This document shows positions 10,231-22,019 of a stretch of 64,000 bases of DNA, in pieces (within the stretch, counting starts at the first letter, position 1; the number at the start of each line of letters is the position of its first letter). This DNA is from Agrocybe praecox (taxonomy: Eukaryota > Basidiomycota > Agaricomycetes > Agaricales > Agrocybaceae). A program made the position numbers and the translations under genes. The stretch is taken from the NCBI GenBank assembly GCA_964017145.1, contig CAXHKQ010000197.1, forward strand, positions 99,473 through 163,472, given 5' to 3'. Under the pieces are notes generated by a model. The model was not told the origin of the DNA. It worked only from the letters and a program-made list of their open reading frames with translations, and made no database searches.

Positions 10231-11208
10231 TCAAAATATCACCCATCTGAACTCACCTTCTTTTTTGTCATAACGAACACTGGTGTTCTCATGTTCGGAC
10301 ACAACACATTGTGTGTTGGGGGCCGATAAGGGTCCCAACTCATCCTCTCGTTTGCGGTTCGTAGTGCAAATGCTAGGTATCCCAACCCCAGCCCTCTCTG
10401 CACCCCTATCCCGATTGCGACTCATCGCACTCCCTCCGCCTCCATGCCCATCTCAATACCCCCTACTTCCCCTTTCTCGCATGCGTTCGCGCTCGATATG
10501 GTCCTCTCTTTTTCTCGCTCTCAGGGCACCAGATCCGCTCACACCCCTCACAGCACCCGTGCTAAAGCTCCTCCCACCCACACCTATACTTCTCAAAGAC
10601 GCCGACGCTCTCGAGGAATCATAGCTCGACATTTAGCGTAACCCGCTCTTTCTACTCGTCGGTGTGCCATGGGCGTTGTGGGTGTTTTTGTGGGTGTTAT
10701 GGGTGGTTCTACGCCCATGCCCATAATCACGCGAAGACGATGACTGCGCAGGCGAGCCCGATTGATCAGTAGTCCCAGCCGCAGATGTGGTTGTAGTCTC
10801 AATGGGAGAGGATGTATTTATTCTTCCCAAAAAGCCCAACCTCGAGCCGAGCGATACCCCCTTCTTGAGCGTCTTCATCGTCGTCTGGCTTGAGTTAGTC
10901 CCACTTATAGAGATAGTAGGACCACTCGTAGTGTGCCCATATCCTGACATAGAAGGATTGACGATCGTCGCGCGGCGCCCGAGCCCATTTGCACCGAGGG
11001 GGGGGAAATGCGATGGGTGTAGATGTTGATATTGTTGCAGGTGTTGGTGTAGGAAGGTCAAGATATAAAGGCAAAGGATATGAAGAAGATGGTGATGGTG
11101 ATGGAATCCGTCAGATAAACCGTCGGCAGGGAAAGGAGAAGCGTTAGGCGGTGCGAACTGAACCTCGTCGAATGGCAACTTCGTCGAGTTCGAAGTCGGC
11201 CATTTCAT
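10231..11208 (-). pseudogene. Ser/Thr-rich low-complexity protein, frameshifted
   Basis: Three successive minus-strand frames read like one hydrophilic, Ser/Thr/Gly-rich protein: 11208-10636 (segments SGPTISISGTNSSQTT and LKKGVSLGSRLGFLGRI), about 10634-10464 (SSYDSSRASASLRSIGVGG then a charged ERERMRERG run), and 10425-10231. Frame changes and stops between them, with no matching splice signals, point to a broken gene. It begins with a His run (HHHHH). No domain is recognised. Composition resembles the decayed Ser-rich gene at the far end of the window, but no homology was established. Confidence 0.35.
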
Positions 11209-12144
11209 GAACAGGAGCGGAGAGCATCGTCAGTTCATCTGGTGTTTTTTGATTTCCTCAGCGGCGGGTACAAGATGGGCTCACTCCGATTATAGCCAAC
11301 CAGAAACGATAAACTTCGATCGAAGAAAAAACCAGTGTTCTGCTTTCAGCTCTCGGAGTCGGATCAGCTTCGTAATGAATCATTTGTATCACTTAATTAC
11401 TACAGAATCTAAGCAGGCCGCAGGCGTCAGTATTATCACCAATCTCCCTGGAGGTGGCTGAAGAAATCACTGGTCTCAAGTAGTCTTTGTCAAATACGAA
11501 CCTACCATGACCTGGCTAACTGCAGGCCTGCACATCTCGTATGAAAAGCACCAACGTGGCTCGCCTCATGCCTTTATTTGGATCCTCAACCCGAATGAAT
11601 ACGAAACCTCACTCATTTCCCAGTGATGTATTCGCAAGTTTTTCTTATACGTAAAATTGCTTTTTCGTATGCTAATGGGATTCACGCAGAAGCCGCTGTG
11701 GTCGTTCTTCCAAACCAAATAGTGTTTCGGTGCGGACAACAGCTGTCTCACTGCCTCGCTTCGCTCCGGCACCAAAAATGAAGGTAGAGAGGACACTGAA
11801 GCATGATAATATCTGGAAAATAGTTCCAAATTTGGTGAGGTAAAATGGAGAGATGAAGGACAACGGAGCAATAAAAATACGTCATCAAAATGAGAAAATG
11901 AGTGAAAAGAACAATAAGATTTACCGAAAGAGGTGCGAAAACAAACAGGTACATACGAACTTGAGCATCTGCTTAATAGTATAGTAATGTACACTTTCTT
12001 GACCCAGTCAGCTATCTGCGTGAAAATATATCACTACTTTCTTATTTTGGATTCTTCCTGCTTAGAGTATTGTTAGAGTACCTCAGAATGTTTTTAAAAT
12101 TTAAAGAACACTACTAGCGATACAATAATATATTACACTGCTTA
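11209..12144. other. No gene seen
   Basis: Open stretches are short (none over about 140 codons) and low in complexity on both strands. The 142-codon minus-strand frame at 11566-11994 is Phe/Ser-rich and looks like chance. No repeat boundary or RNA gene was found. Confidence 0.5.
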
Positions 12145-13260
12145 CTATACTAAATACACGTATGAAAGGAAAGATATGCAAAAAAAAGCAAAGAGATAAC
12201 CGGCAACAGGCATTGCTGCAGTACACCGCCGGGCAGGCCTTTCCCAAGGGCTAGCAAGACCGGCTCCCGTCGTCACCATAGCCCATCGCCGTACCCGTTG
12301 TTCACACCCTCCATGCGCCGCACATTGTACATCCATCGTCGTATACTCACCCCATCCCATCCACACATTGTACGTTCATCGCTGCACGTTGTCATACAAT
12401 ATCCCATTGTTGTATGCACATCCCAACACACCGACAGCGGGAGCTGTGTTGGGGGGGGGGGGGGGGGGGTTACGAGGACGGAGCGCGCATATACGATGAC
12501 GATAGCCAGCGGTCTGTTGCATGCGAAACGCAGCCGACAGTCAACTCTGTGCTGGAGTCTCTGCACATGAGTTGCTGTTGTTCAGCTGCGCGTTGGTCGT
12601 AGCCGCGTTGTATGCCGTACAGTACATTGCTGCATCCAGGCATTGGCGACGGCGATGTCTGGTTACGACGTCGTACACAGCCGTCGCCGTCGGTAGCTAT
12701 ACACAACCGACCCGTCATTTCCAACATGCTGCTGTCGTATTGTTGTACATGCACGATATTGTGCACAGCCGTCGCCGTTGTTGTTGTAGCAGCCATTGAC
12801 GCTGGCGAGCGTCGGACCCTGTTGTTGATGCCCAGCGGGGTCAGCTGCCTGCGTGCGACGTCGTTGTTGTGATCTAAAAAGGAGAAAAAATGAGAAAAAG
12901 AAAAAAAGAGGAGAGGGGAAAAGAAAGGGGCGGAAGAAAAAAAGCGAAAGGACATGATGTCCTGCTGCTCTCTTCACCACATACCCCTACCTCGCTCTAC
13001 TCACCCTTCAGCCCATCCACCTCTGCACCCTATCTCACCACCCTCCACCCTCTTCCACCCCCTTCGTTCACCCATAACCACTCACCACCACTTCCAGCTA
13101 TCCCAAGCTATCGCAGCAGCTGACCCAGCTAACCAGCTAATTCAAGCACCATACAGAGGCACCCACCCAAGAGAGAGTTATTCACCAAGAGCAGAGCAGA
13201 GGAGGCAGCAGGGAGGCAGCAGCAGCAGAGCAAGAGAGGAGGCAAGGAGATATGGGCAAG
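12145..13260. repeat. Low-complexity region with trinucleotide-like and purine tracts
   Basis: Irregular repeats of GTTGT, CGTCGCCGT and CCATCG motifs occur at about 12280-12850. A purine run (GAAAAAG/GAGAGGGG) follows at about 12870-12950, and CAGCAG/AGGAGGC repeats at about 13190-13245. All frames are open over long distances only because of the biased composition. No gene is supported. Confidence 0.55.
12451..12469. repeat. G19 homopolymer
   Basis: An uninterrupted run of 19 guanines is followed by TTACGAGG. It is unusually long for fungal DNA and prone to length error in sequencing. Confidence 0.95.
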
Positions 13261-14400
13261 GGGCAAATGATTGGAAAGTGACAATGCGATGCGTCCAAAG
13301 GTGACGTGACTGGAAAAGTCGAACGTTCCCACGGGTTTGGTTGACAGCAGATTTCCTAAACCGGAAGAGAAAAAATGATGGTTTGATTGCAACCCGAATC
13401 GTCGAACACAACGATGGAGTTGCAACACGAGCGCTAGATTGTAATAATATATATATAGGATTATATAGTTAACAGAGCCCTCCTTGAATAAAAAAAAATG
13501 AAGAAAATAATATTGATTTTCTAGTTTTAATTGGTAAAAGCAACCGGACCATGTGGCCAATTTGATGCCATCACTGATGGGGGTCAACAAGGGTCAGAGA
13601 AAGTCGCAGAAAGCCCTCGATTAAAAGGACTCGTTTTTACTTACGTAAAAGACTCGTAATTAAGCAAACGCGGTTTTTTATGTACATTTATTTGGTTTCT
13701 ATCCTTATTGTTCTTGAGTTTGCAAACAATGCAATCCTTTCCGGAGTCCGTTTCAATTTCATTTGTTTTGCCTGAGCCTTACATCGTTTCATGGGATTAT
13801 GATCCGGAATACCGTGGCCATCTGTCTTTCCTCATCTTCCGATTTTGCCTGTTCAAACTTTCTTTACAAAATTTCTAGAAAAGTACACTATCATACCCCA
13901 AAGCCGAAGCGGAGCAAGGCCGCACCTTGTCTTCTTTATTCATTATCCTTTCCAATTTTTTTCCTTCCATTATTGGTTATCAATAATTATCCAAACGTGA
14001 TTATTTTACATTATTTATGACCCTTCCGTTGCAAAATTTTGTGCTTTGTCGGAGACTTAAAAGAAGTACATACTACAAGGAATATATGTAAGGCGAAATA
14101 ATACATTTGATTTCGAGTCTTTCAATGACATTCTACCATAACCCGTGCATTGCGACTATGCGCATTCTGTTGTTGCCGTTGATCTCACAGATTAATTTCA
14201 TAGGGCTCTTGTGAAGGTGCCGGAGATGTTGAAAGCGTTTGCGCTCAAGATAAAAGAGTTATCGGCCGTTGCCGTCTTCCGTGGCATCCTTGGTTTCTCG
14301 TCCAGCGCGAAGCTTGAATATAGGGGGTGTTGTGAAGTGTATATGTAAGAAAGATAAGATAGGAAATTGGAATAGGATTGGTTATATAGTATGTTCTTCC
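13261..14400. other. No gene seen; AT-rich
   Basis: AT-rich sequence with short chance frames on both strands, including a hydrophobic 85-codon plus-strand frame at 13763-14020 with no family resemblance. No repeat structure or RNA gene was identified. Confidence 0.45.
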
Positions 14401-14407
14401 TCTCTAA

Positions 14408-14785
14408 TTGGTTTCACATGTACCAGAGGCTGATGCCCCTGCGTCACAAGACCCCGTCACTTCCTCTGCGAACCCAGGATCTTTCCCCTACTCCGTCACT
14501 CCTTCCACTCCGCTCCCGTTAAATGTCGGTCTCTCAGATCACAGTCTTCGCAAGCGCTCATTGCAGGTGGGGGAACGCCTTCTGCCTCCCCCTCGCGCAA
14601 GCTGAAGGGAAAGAAGAAGTCCTCAGAAGAGCTGGCTCCAGACTCGTCTGAGAAGTTAGCCCTTCTAGGTCTAAACTCCTTCGCCCTGGGACAGGACAAT
14701 GTTTACAACCAGAACCGTCTTTTCGCGAACGAAGCCCTTCTTGCCGGAACTCAACCGGAACTGGCAAGCCTTGAGGACCCTTGAT
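14408..14785 (+). other. Possible fragment of a Ser/Pro-rich protein
   Basis: Two plus-strand frames read like coding sequence. The first (about 14420-14560) is Pro/Ser-rich (PYSVTPSTPLPLN). The second (about 14570-14785) has SPSRKLKGKKKSSEEL, then LALLGLNSFALGQDNVYNQN, ending in TGA. A TTGCAG lies at their junction but the frames do not join cleanly. It sits just upstream of the coiled-coil gene with its own stop, so it is a separate relic. The minus strand is also open for 100 codons. Confidence 0.3.
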
Positions 14786-14895
14786 TAAACCGATAACGGA
14801 CTTCTTATGCGCAGAGTGATCAAGATTCATGAAGATGTCTTCTGGCATGTCTGGCATGTTATTACGAGCATCTGCTGACCTGCCAGAGGATCCTG

Positions 14896-14902
14896 TATAA
14901 AT
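14896..14902 (+). promoter_or_regulatory. TATA-box candidate for the coiled-coil gene
   Basis: TATAAAT lies 75-81 bp upstream of the ATG at 14977, followed by a pyrimidine-rich stretch (CCTTCATTCCTTCTCC at 14936-14951) typical of fungal transcription start regions. The assignment rests only on position and sequence. Confidence 0.45.
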
Positions 14903-14976
14903 GCCATCGATGTGTTTAGCATCTTACCCGGTCGCCTTCATTCCTTCTCCCTGACTTTCCGTCTGCGCATATCAGT

Positions 14977-16601
14977 ATGTCATACAATGTGCGGCGGCAG
15001 AACATAAGGACAGAAAAGCAACGACGGGTCCAAGCACACCTTACAAGAGTCGAGAAGTTGTTCGTCGCAATACAAACTGAGAAGAACGTTCGGCCTGGAG
15101 AAGGAATAAATGATTTGTATGCGAAGATTTGCGTGTAAGTCACTTGTGCGTTGATATCGCCTGCATTGTTTTCTTATGAGCCGTAGTCTCCAAACAGATG
15201 CGATGGACCTTCTCAGTAAACTAGAGAACGCGGAAACACTTCTTGACAGGATTCTTCACCCATCTCAACATGCAAGCGAGGTTGAAACGTTGAAAACCTC
15301 ACTCGATCGCCTTGACGAACAATATATTGTGAGTTCTTTCGAAGTTACCCAAGCAATTACCTGACGCCGGTTGTTTGTAGAGCCTTACTAAGCAACGTCG
15401 AGCGATCGAGGAGGATTTCAAGGTGGAAGGACACAAGGATGCCGCACCGTATGTCAAGTCTGTTTCTCACTTCAACTAGAAGGTAACCTTGCCGCAACAG
15501 TAGTCAAACCCATGTCCGACTGGAGTCCACTCAGGAATTGTCTACTACTCCTGAGGGGTACGTTGCGACCAAGTTACGACATATATACAATAGGTCTTAT
15601 GTTGACCTGCGGAGTGAAAATGATCAAATGGCAAAGTACGTGTCAATATCAGGATTCAGCCACTTCACCAACAATTCACTCTACTCAATGTATCACGCTT
15701 TGTACAGCGAGATGTTGCAACCCGCTCAAAATTCCACGGTTTTCTATGTGAGTCCCTCATCTCTAATTCATTACAGGGTCGGAAGGCTGACTGTTACAAG
15801 AATGCTTCGACGTCTAATCTTCTCCAAACTCCAAGTCAGTCCGCTTGGAAGACAAAACTCAATGGCCTCAGTCTGTACGTCTACATTTTATGGGCTTTCG
15901 TCATGTAGTAGATGCTGATGTTGACTCGGATGCAATAGTTTGATTCCTTTGAAAGGCTCTCAGGACGGTAGTGCCACTACACCCTTAGAGTGAGTAATTA
16001 ATGATGGCGAGTATGCTGAAGCAGTGAATGCTAATGCTGCAATAGTCCAAAAATTCCTGAAGGTTCCAGGGACGGTGGTTCTACCAGTGCGCCCTTGAAG
16101 TGAGTAATTGTTGTTGTGAATTTGCAAGTATAGTTACTAGTATATAAGCTAATGCTGGGGCAATAGTAGTTCAAACATTCCTGAAGGTTCCGGGGCTGGC
16201 GCTGCCACTCCAGCTACTAAGTGGGCCTGGCCTGAGTGAGAAATTGTTTTTATGAATTTTCGGTCGTTATACATGCTGATCCTGAACCATTATACAGCGG
16301 ACGTATTCACATTCTTTCGACTGAACAGATACTGGCACTCGATGCAGAGCCTATACCAGAGAGACTCTCTCCCAGGCCTCAACCTCCCAGGCCTCAAACT
16401 CCACCCCCTTTTGTACCACTCTCCCCTCCACCTTGGAGTGGTAGGAGCCGTAGTAGCCCCAGAAGCCCAAGGAGTGCTAGTAGCCTCAGAAGCTCTAGTA
16501 TTCCTCAGAGCTCTACAAGCCCTGTTTCACATTCTCCAGTCCATGGTGACTCTGCCATTGAGGATGTGCTTCAAGACCTTTGCCCATATACTTTCACATA
16601 A
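14977..16601 (+). CDS. Coiled-coil protein with tandemly duplicated mini-exons
   Basis: The ten-exon model is 14977-15134, 15187-15328, 15381-15448, 15501-15635, 15708-15747, 15777-15874, 15939-15989, 16046-16099, 16167-16235 and 16298-16601. All junctions are GT...AG and in frame, giving 372 aa. The first 120 residues are charged and helical (EKQRRVQAHLTRVEKL, LLSKLENAETLLDRIL), suggesting a coiled coil. Exons 7-9 (51, 54 and 69 nt, all entering in the same phase) each encode an IP-x-GS-x-(D/A)G module and look like copies of one exon. The last exon is Pro-rich, then Ser/Arg-rich (SGRSRSSPRSPRSASS). No known domain is recognised. With ten consistent introns and no stop it is probably a real gene. 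A TATA box lies 80 bp upstream. Confidence 0.75.
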
Positions 16602-16885
16602 GGATACTTGTTAAGCCGGGGCCATTGCTGCATGTGGCATGTACAAGTCTTTTTTTTTACTATCATGTTTTTAGTTGGTTTTTACTGTTTGATGTCTATT
16701 ATTTATTGGATTTCTTTCGAACGTGAATGCTCTCTTTGAGAGCCTAGTACAACAGGTATTTTGAAACACAACATAGCAAAAATACATCATCATCATTGTC
16801 ATCACGAAACGCGGAAAGGTATGCATGTACTCCGAAAGAAGCAAGCAGCTAATCCAACGACCAAAAAAACACAAAAGGCATCCAT

Positions 16886-17733
16886 CTAATACAAAACCTT
16901 ACTCAGCCTCTGCACCTCGTTCAGAAGGACATTGCCCTGCTTGATGACCTGTTCATACTGCGCATTCTTGAAGGACGGCCGGGTCGTCTCGGCGATGCCG
17001 TGCAGTTAGTCGATCGAGGGGTAGAGTCATAGTTCGCTACAAAAAAAAGAAAGAAAGAAAAAGAAAGTGGGTTGGTCAAAAGAGAGAGATGAGGAAAACG
17101 AAAAGGCATGCGCACCTATCAACGAACTCAACGCTGACTCCAAACGCGCCCTCGAGGATTTCCACTATCAAGCTACGGTACGACTCGAGGAGCTGGGCAT
17201 ATGCGAGGATGCACATCTCGCGCACGTACCACCGTGCGTGCGGCGAGAGGGGATAAGGTGAGTCTGTTCGAGGGTTGCTGGAAGGTAAGAGGTTAGGATG
17301 TGAGGTTTTTATTTTTATTTTATTGGAATTCGGGGGATGGTGGGAGGAGGATGAGGAGGATATGGATGTACCGAGGGCGACAAAGAACCTGTCGTAGTGG
17401 CATTCGTGGAGCTTATTTACGAGTCCCCGAGCACGGCAATTTCGGGTAGGACTTGGTTCACTTCTGGAGCTGCGATGAGCTGTTGAGTCGAACGACACAG
17501 GTCAGTCATCCCGCATCGAACGAAAGAGAAGACCGCATGTACGTTCTTCTTCAGATCGACCCTCTTCAGCGCTAACGCGTTGCTGATGACTACGAAGTCG
17601 TTATACGACAAGAGCTCCGTAGCGGTGAACTTGCTCAACGGGTCGGGCAATAGCTCGCCGCGGCGCTTGGATTGCCGAACGGAGGACTTTAATGCGGTTT
17701 CGGCGGCCCCAGTCGCCTCCTTCGTCGATTAAC
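16886..17733 (-). pseudogene. RPN7: Broken copy of 26S proteasome lid subunit RPN7 (PSMD6)
   Basis: RPN7 is a PCI-domain subunit of the 19S lid. Recognisable blocks in order on the minus strand are [109 protein letters not shown], and RPSFKNAQYEQVIKQGN to the natural C-terminus at 16886. Introns are kept, so this is not a retrocopy. Lesions are loss of the N-terminal part, a deletion after RRNRIKV, a one-base loss near 17420 (after VLGD) that shifts frame to a TAA, and an in-frame stop and scrambling before the last block (about 17010). It cannot make a functional subunit. Confidence 0.9.
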
Positions 17734-17742
17734 CTGGTGTTT

Positions 17743-18207
17743 TTATAGGTGAAAGTGGAATAAAATAAGAACGAAAGAAGGATCCAAGAACAGCGAGGTT
17801 TGGTCCTCGACGAGGCTACAACGCGTGAGGATAACTGCTACTGGTGATATGCTGTCGGAGAATGAGTTAACGTGAAATTGAGATTGAGAATACAAAGACA
17901 GACCTGTTCGAATGGTTCCAATAAACTCCAAACGTTCTCTGGTGGACAGCCTTGGCTCAAACTCCTTCAGAGCATCAATATTCCGCTCAAGATACCTATG
18001 TTCTATCTTGAATGATGTATCCTCGACGAAATGGATGATGGTAGGGCATGATTTGAGCGGTGATTGGAAGCAAAGGTTGGAGTTGAAGCAGCTCTCAACG
18101 CCTGGTCGTGCAGATTGTTGGAATATTGCTTCTGGAAGGATGAGATTTTTGCAACTGAATGAGAGTAAGCCTCTGAAATAAATAAAAAAGCCTTTGCGTT
18201 GTCTCAA
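17743..18207 (-). other. Unidentified open segment upstream of the RPN7 remnant
   Basis: A 154-codon minus-strand frame contains a plausible coding core (around RYLERNIDALKEFEPRLSTRERLEF) flanked by less convincing sequence. It does not match the missing N-terminus of RPN7 and is not recognised. It may be an exon of another broken gene joined to the RPN7 remnant by rearrangement. Confidence 0.25.
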
Positions 18208-18210
18208 CCT

Positions 18211-19047
18211 ACCGAGCGAGGAATCTTTTAGCCTATATCCGTCACTATATCGGATCTCTCAAATCGATCTCGCATCTCACTCGTTGGTATCAAGTATGAA
18301 ATTCCAAAACCAAACTTCCGAATGTTGGTTTGGTGGCAGTCTCGCAGTCTTGGTGGGATCCCCCATCTTAGTTGCTAGAATTGAGGATGGCGGCGGCATG
18401 AGAAGGGACTACACGGTTGATTTGTTGGATCACGGCGGACATGCGTTTAGTGTGCTAAGAATCTGTGCCCATAGAACACAAGGGTGTAATAAGTAAACAG
18501 AGTGTTCCAAAAATAAACGATTGAGGCTGGGTTTGAATTCAAGCGTCGTTCAAAAGGGCAAAGCTACCGATTTGGGTTGAATCCGTCACATTTCCGCCAG
18601 TCTTTCTTTGTTACCCCTCGTTTCCATTTCGTTTCTTGATTATTCCTCATTGTTCAAGCTCTTGTACTCTCGATACGACTGCAACATCTTCTGTGAGGAA
18701 CTTTGGTACCGCTAAACTGGTTTACCAGGACACCGGTTGGTCCTTTGCCTTTTACACGACACGATCTTCTGGTGGCTACTTGTTCGCATATTAAATATAA
18801 AAGGACCGTTATCTGCATGCTATTTGCGTGTCAGGGCCTCTGTCTTAGGTATGTTTTCACGGATCCTCCTATCCTACAACTTGTCTAAGCAACAATGATG
18901 ACCTTAGATGGAAATACGCCAGATGTAACAATGGATCTCACGAACAGACGAATGGGTCAGATTATGGACACGTATTTTACTCTTTTAACTGTAGCAGACC
19001 TGCCTACTTTCCCTTTATATTTCCGGATCATCTTTTTCGGATAAAAT
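18211..19047. other. No gene seen
   Basis: The longest open stretch is a 100-codon plus-strand frame at 18194-18496 of unconvincing composition. No repeat or RNA gene was noted. Confidence 0.4.
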
Positions 19048-19455
19048 TTGGTTTTTGGAGCTCGTCAATCATCCTGTCTGGTGGTCCGAGGCAGAAGGAT
19101 AGCTGTTTTTTTCCCCTCTTTCATCCTCGTACGCCAACTACTTTTCAATTCTGTTTTGCTGGAACCCGGAGATAGAATCAATCGAACTCGAAGTTACACA
19201 CCTTCGTCACCAGCACCTTCATCACCGGCACTACCTTCATCACCGGTTTTGACCAACAACAATGCTCATAGCTTTCATCTTGACTCACCGGGACCTTACG
19301 AACATGAAGCGCACCCACCTCAATCACCATTCGCTGGTCCTCGGACCTTGCCGGAGACAGTCTCTGACGCTGACTGGTGGGAGAGGAACTTAAATTTCTT
19401 CGAAGATGAGGAAGCGGTGGCAACATTTTTTAACTTTATTAATCCAGATGTGTAA
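19048..19455 (+). CDS. Hypothetical Pro/Ser-repeat protein, C-terminal exon
   Basis: The frame is open for 135 codons to a TAA at 19453-19455 but lacks an ATG at its 5' end, so it would be a terminal exon. It contains a short tandem repeat of Ser-Pro-Ala units (PSSPAPSSPALPSSPV, about 19200-19250), then an acidic, aromatic C-terminus (DADWWERNLNFFEDEE). The tail looks like genuine coding sequence; the first 40 residues do not. No family is recognised and no upstream exon could be assigned. Confidence 0.35.
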   Translation: MVFGARQSSCLVVRGRRIAVFFPSFILVRQLLFNSVLLEPGDRINRTRSYTPSSPAPSSPALPSSPVLTNNNAHSFHLDSPGPYEHEAHPPQSPFAGPRTLPETVSDADWWERNLNFFEDEEAVATFFNFINPDV

Positions 19456-19757
19456 TCATATTATGTCTTTGCTACTTCGTAAAAAATTCTCTTCAAAGAA
19501 TCAAGAGTCCCCCGACGTCGGGATCCTCGTGATACCTGCTTGCTCCCGCCCACTATTGGGAATTGCGTGGTTGTCTGGCGCTGTGATGCCGAAAATGCTT
19601 AAAGGGTGGGATTGGTGAGCCAGAAGGTGAAATGGGAATCCCATACCCTGACCTTGCCCACATGGGAGGTTCCGGCAATCATTTCGACCTGATACCACTC
19701 GCGGTTGATAGAGTCACCAACGAGGCAAACCGTGTTTCCCAAACTATGCAGTTTGAT

Positions 19758-20188
19758 TCATAGAGGTGAGGACGTCCCGGTATGATGAAGGAATGTACCT
19801 TTCAGAATTCTGTGACTTTTTCGGTCGATTTGATACGGAAGCGGTTTTGGAATAAGAATAAGATGGGGTTTTAGCAAGACATCAAAGTGCACAGCATGAC
19901 TCCAGAGGGAAGGCGAGTTGATAATGAGCTCGCGCCACGCATGACAAACCTGCGATGATATTCGAAGGTTGTATAGCACGGAGGTAGACTCCTGGACACG
20001 ATCATTGCATTTGGCGAAAATATTGGCATTAGTACTAGTGATATTCCATATGATATCTGCAGGAAAGTGGATTAAGAAGTCTTGTGGATCGACGGGGTTT
20101 GTAGTCAATCAGTGCGTACCGGCTGAATCCATAAGTTCGTTAATTGATGTCTCTGCTTCGGAGGTCTCGTTACTCTTTTTATGCTGTT
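19758..20188 (-). CDS. F-box protein, short or truncated
   Basis: Minus-strand exons at 20188-20120 and 20080-19758 join in frame across a short 39-nt intron. The product has an F-box of the Agaricomycete type: FPADIIWNITSTNANIF, then LRISSQVCHAWRELIINSPSLWSHAVHFD. It stops about 40 residues later, whereas relatives continue with several hundred residues of leucine-rich repeats. F-box proteins are substrate receptors of SCF ubiquitin ligases. A further 5' exon is likely because an acceptor-like TATAG precedes the first exon. The early stop suggests truncation. Confidence 0.6.
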
Positions 20189-20285
20189 CTATAAGAAAGT
20201 GATCGAGTTATAATTTTGCAAGGCTGAGGGGCGGCGAGCCAGGATATAGCCTCTAGAACAAAGAAAGTCGACGAAATGGCCTTGC

Positions 20286-21887
20286 GTGGGACAGGGAGGA
20301 AGAGAGGATATCCCTGACAGACAGTGGGGTATTTTTGTAACCGCGAATATCAGTAAATTTTCCATAGAAGTAAACGAATTAAAGAAAAATCTCGTTACTT
20401 CAGAGGATTATTTTCGAGAGGTGGATGAACGCATCCTGCACGCTATCACGGCAGGAAAAGAAGGTGAGTATCTTCATTATACTACCACATAAAACATCTG
20501 GGCTGAAAATAACTCTCCTAGTCGATCCATCCCTCGTTCCTACTCCCTCTCTTCTTTGCCAGCTGGCACGGGGACAGGTTTCTTATTTAGAGTCGTATTT
20601 TTTCCAACTCAAGAAGAACCCTGATTCGTACAGTCCTTGGTTTCCTCAGTTCGGGGCGGAGGCAAGAAACTGATCTCAGACGAGAACGGCAAGAACCTCG
20701 ACCAAATGTTGAAGAATCCGACTTATCTCTGCGAAGAGCTCAGTTCTATCTTCTACAATACTTTCCTGGAACTCGGGCGATGGTCTTTGGTCGTTTCTTA
20801 TCTCGACAATACCGTCGAAATCGGTCAGAAACTTGGGTACATGGCTGCGACCAACAAACGTTGGCATCTTATGGATAATTCGAGGGATGTGATGAAGCAG
20901 GCTATCGAGAATATTTCAACGCGGATTAAAGGAAATATACGGGGGCTCAAATGGTTTGCGACCATATGGAAACGAAATACAGTTGAGTTCGCCATTCTAC
21001 CCAAAAGTAATTGTTCGCTTACCCGTTAATCAGAATGGCGGAGTGAAATGGAGGGACTCCGATTTGTTCTTCGCGTCGAACGAAAAATCAGATTCGCTAT
21101 TTTGCGCAAGTACATTCGACGGACACCTCTTCCGTTTTTCGCTCAATCCTATAGCTGAAGACATTGTCGAATTTCTGTATTTCATGAAATGCGCAGATCC
21201 AGAGGATATCAATAAGTTGGGCATTTCTTTGGTAGAGGATATCAGCATGCTGGATACTTACGTATGTTTTTATTTTCTTCTCCCTTTTTCTGTGAACCTT
21301 GCTCAAAGGACCTATCCAGGAATTCTATGACTTGTTGGCCTTCTCAATCCTGATATTCCGCACATAGAATCGAAACGTCTGGAACAAAATAGCACCCGTT
21401 GCAAAACCTTATTGGCTCAATCCGCTATCGAACGTCACGTCAATAATATTGAGGGTTTAAAGACCGAAAATGTTGTGAACAAAGTGTGGAAAGAAATCGA
21501 CGACCTGGTCTTCAAGGAGAAAAAACTCTGCCAAAGGTACATGCTCCTTTATATACGTAACAAGTTTGCCAAACCGCCTCTCCTTTTATTTGTTTTCCTT
21601 ATAGATGATTGGCTATGAGAAACTCCCCGGTGGTTTACAGCTCCTCGAGCAGCGCGCATACCTTACCCAGCTCCAGCTCCTCTTCGTGAAGCTTCTCCTG
21701 AACTTCATACAACCGAGGAGGCTGCTCCGAGTATCGCTCAAACTGCTCAGCACCGGCCATATCCTAAACCTGATGATCTTCCCGTCGATCCTCGGCCTCA
21801 ACCTCAACGAGACAAAGCGACTTTCCATCCTACCCCAGTTCTAAATGGCAACACGAACAGAGAAACCCTTCCTATCATCGAATAGCG
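20286..21887 (+). pseudogene. Unidentified multi-exon protein with coiled-coil and Pro-rich end
   Basis: Open segments read as exons of one protein: 20286-20465 (FSIEVNELKKNLVTSEDYF), about 20521-20660 (SYLESYFFQLKKNPDSYSPWFPQF), 20660-20980 (KNLDQMLKNPTYLCEELSS, VEIGQKLGYMAATNKRW), 21000-21262 (GHLFRFSLNPIAEDIVEFLY), 21365-21540 (IERHVNNIEGLKTENVVNKVWKEI) and a Pro-rich tail ending at about 21887. Frame changes near 20655, 20990 and 21625 have no matching introns, so the gene is probably broken or my exon calls are incomplete. No domain is recognised. Confidence 0.4.
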
Positions 21888-22019
21888 GACTCGTATCTAG
21901 CCCAAAGTGAAGACGCGGGGTATACCTGTATCGGGCACAGAAGCCGAAGCTGCTACTTTAACCAATGGAATCGACTGGTATAAAGGGCGTCGTAGAGTGT
22001 CAACCCCCCCGGCCGTTGT

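Noticed and set aside
10283..10624. 113-codon plus-strand Pro-rich frame
   Set aside because: It is antisense to a more coding-like Ser/Arg-rich minus-strand segment; its Pro/Leu richness reflects the complement of that composition.
12470..12980. Long overlapping frames on both strands around 12.5-13.0 kb
   Set aside because: Open only because of GTTGT/CGTCG repeats and purine tracts; every frame is low complexity and none has splice or family support.
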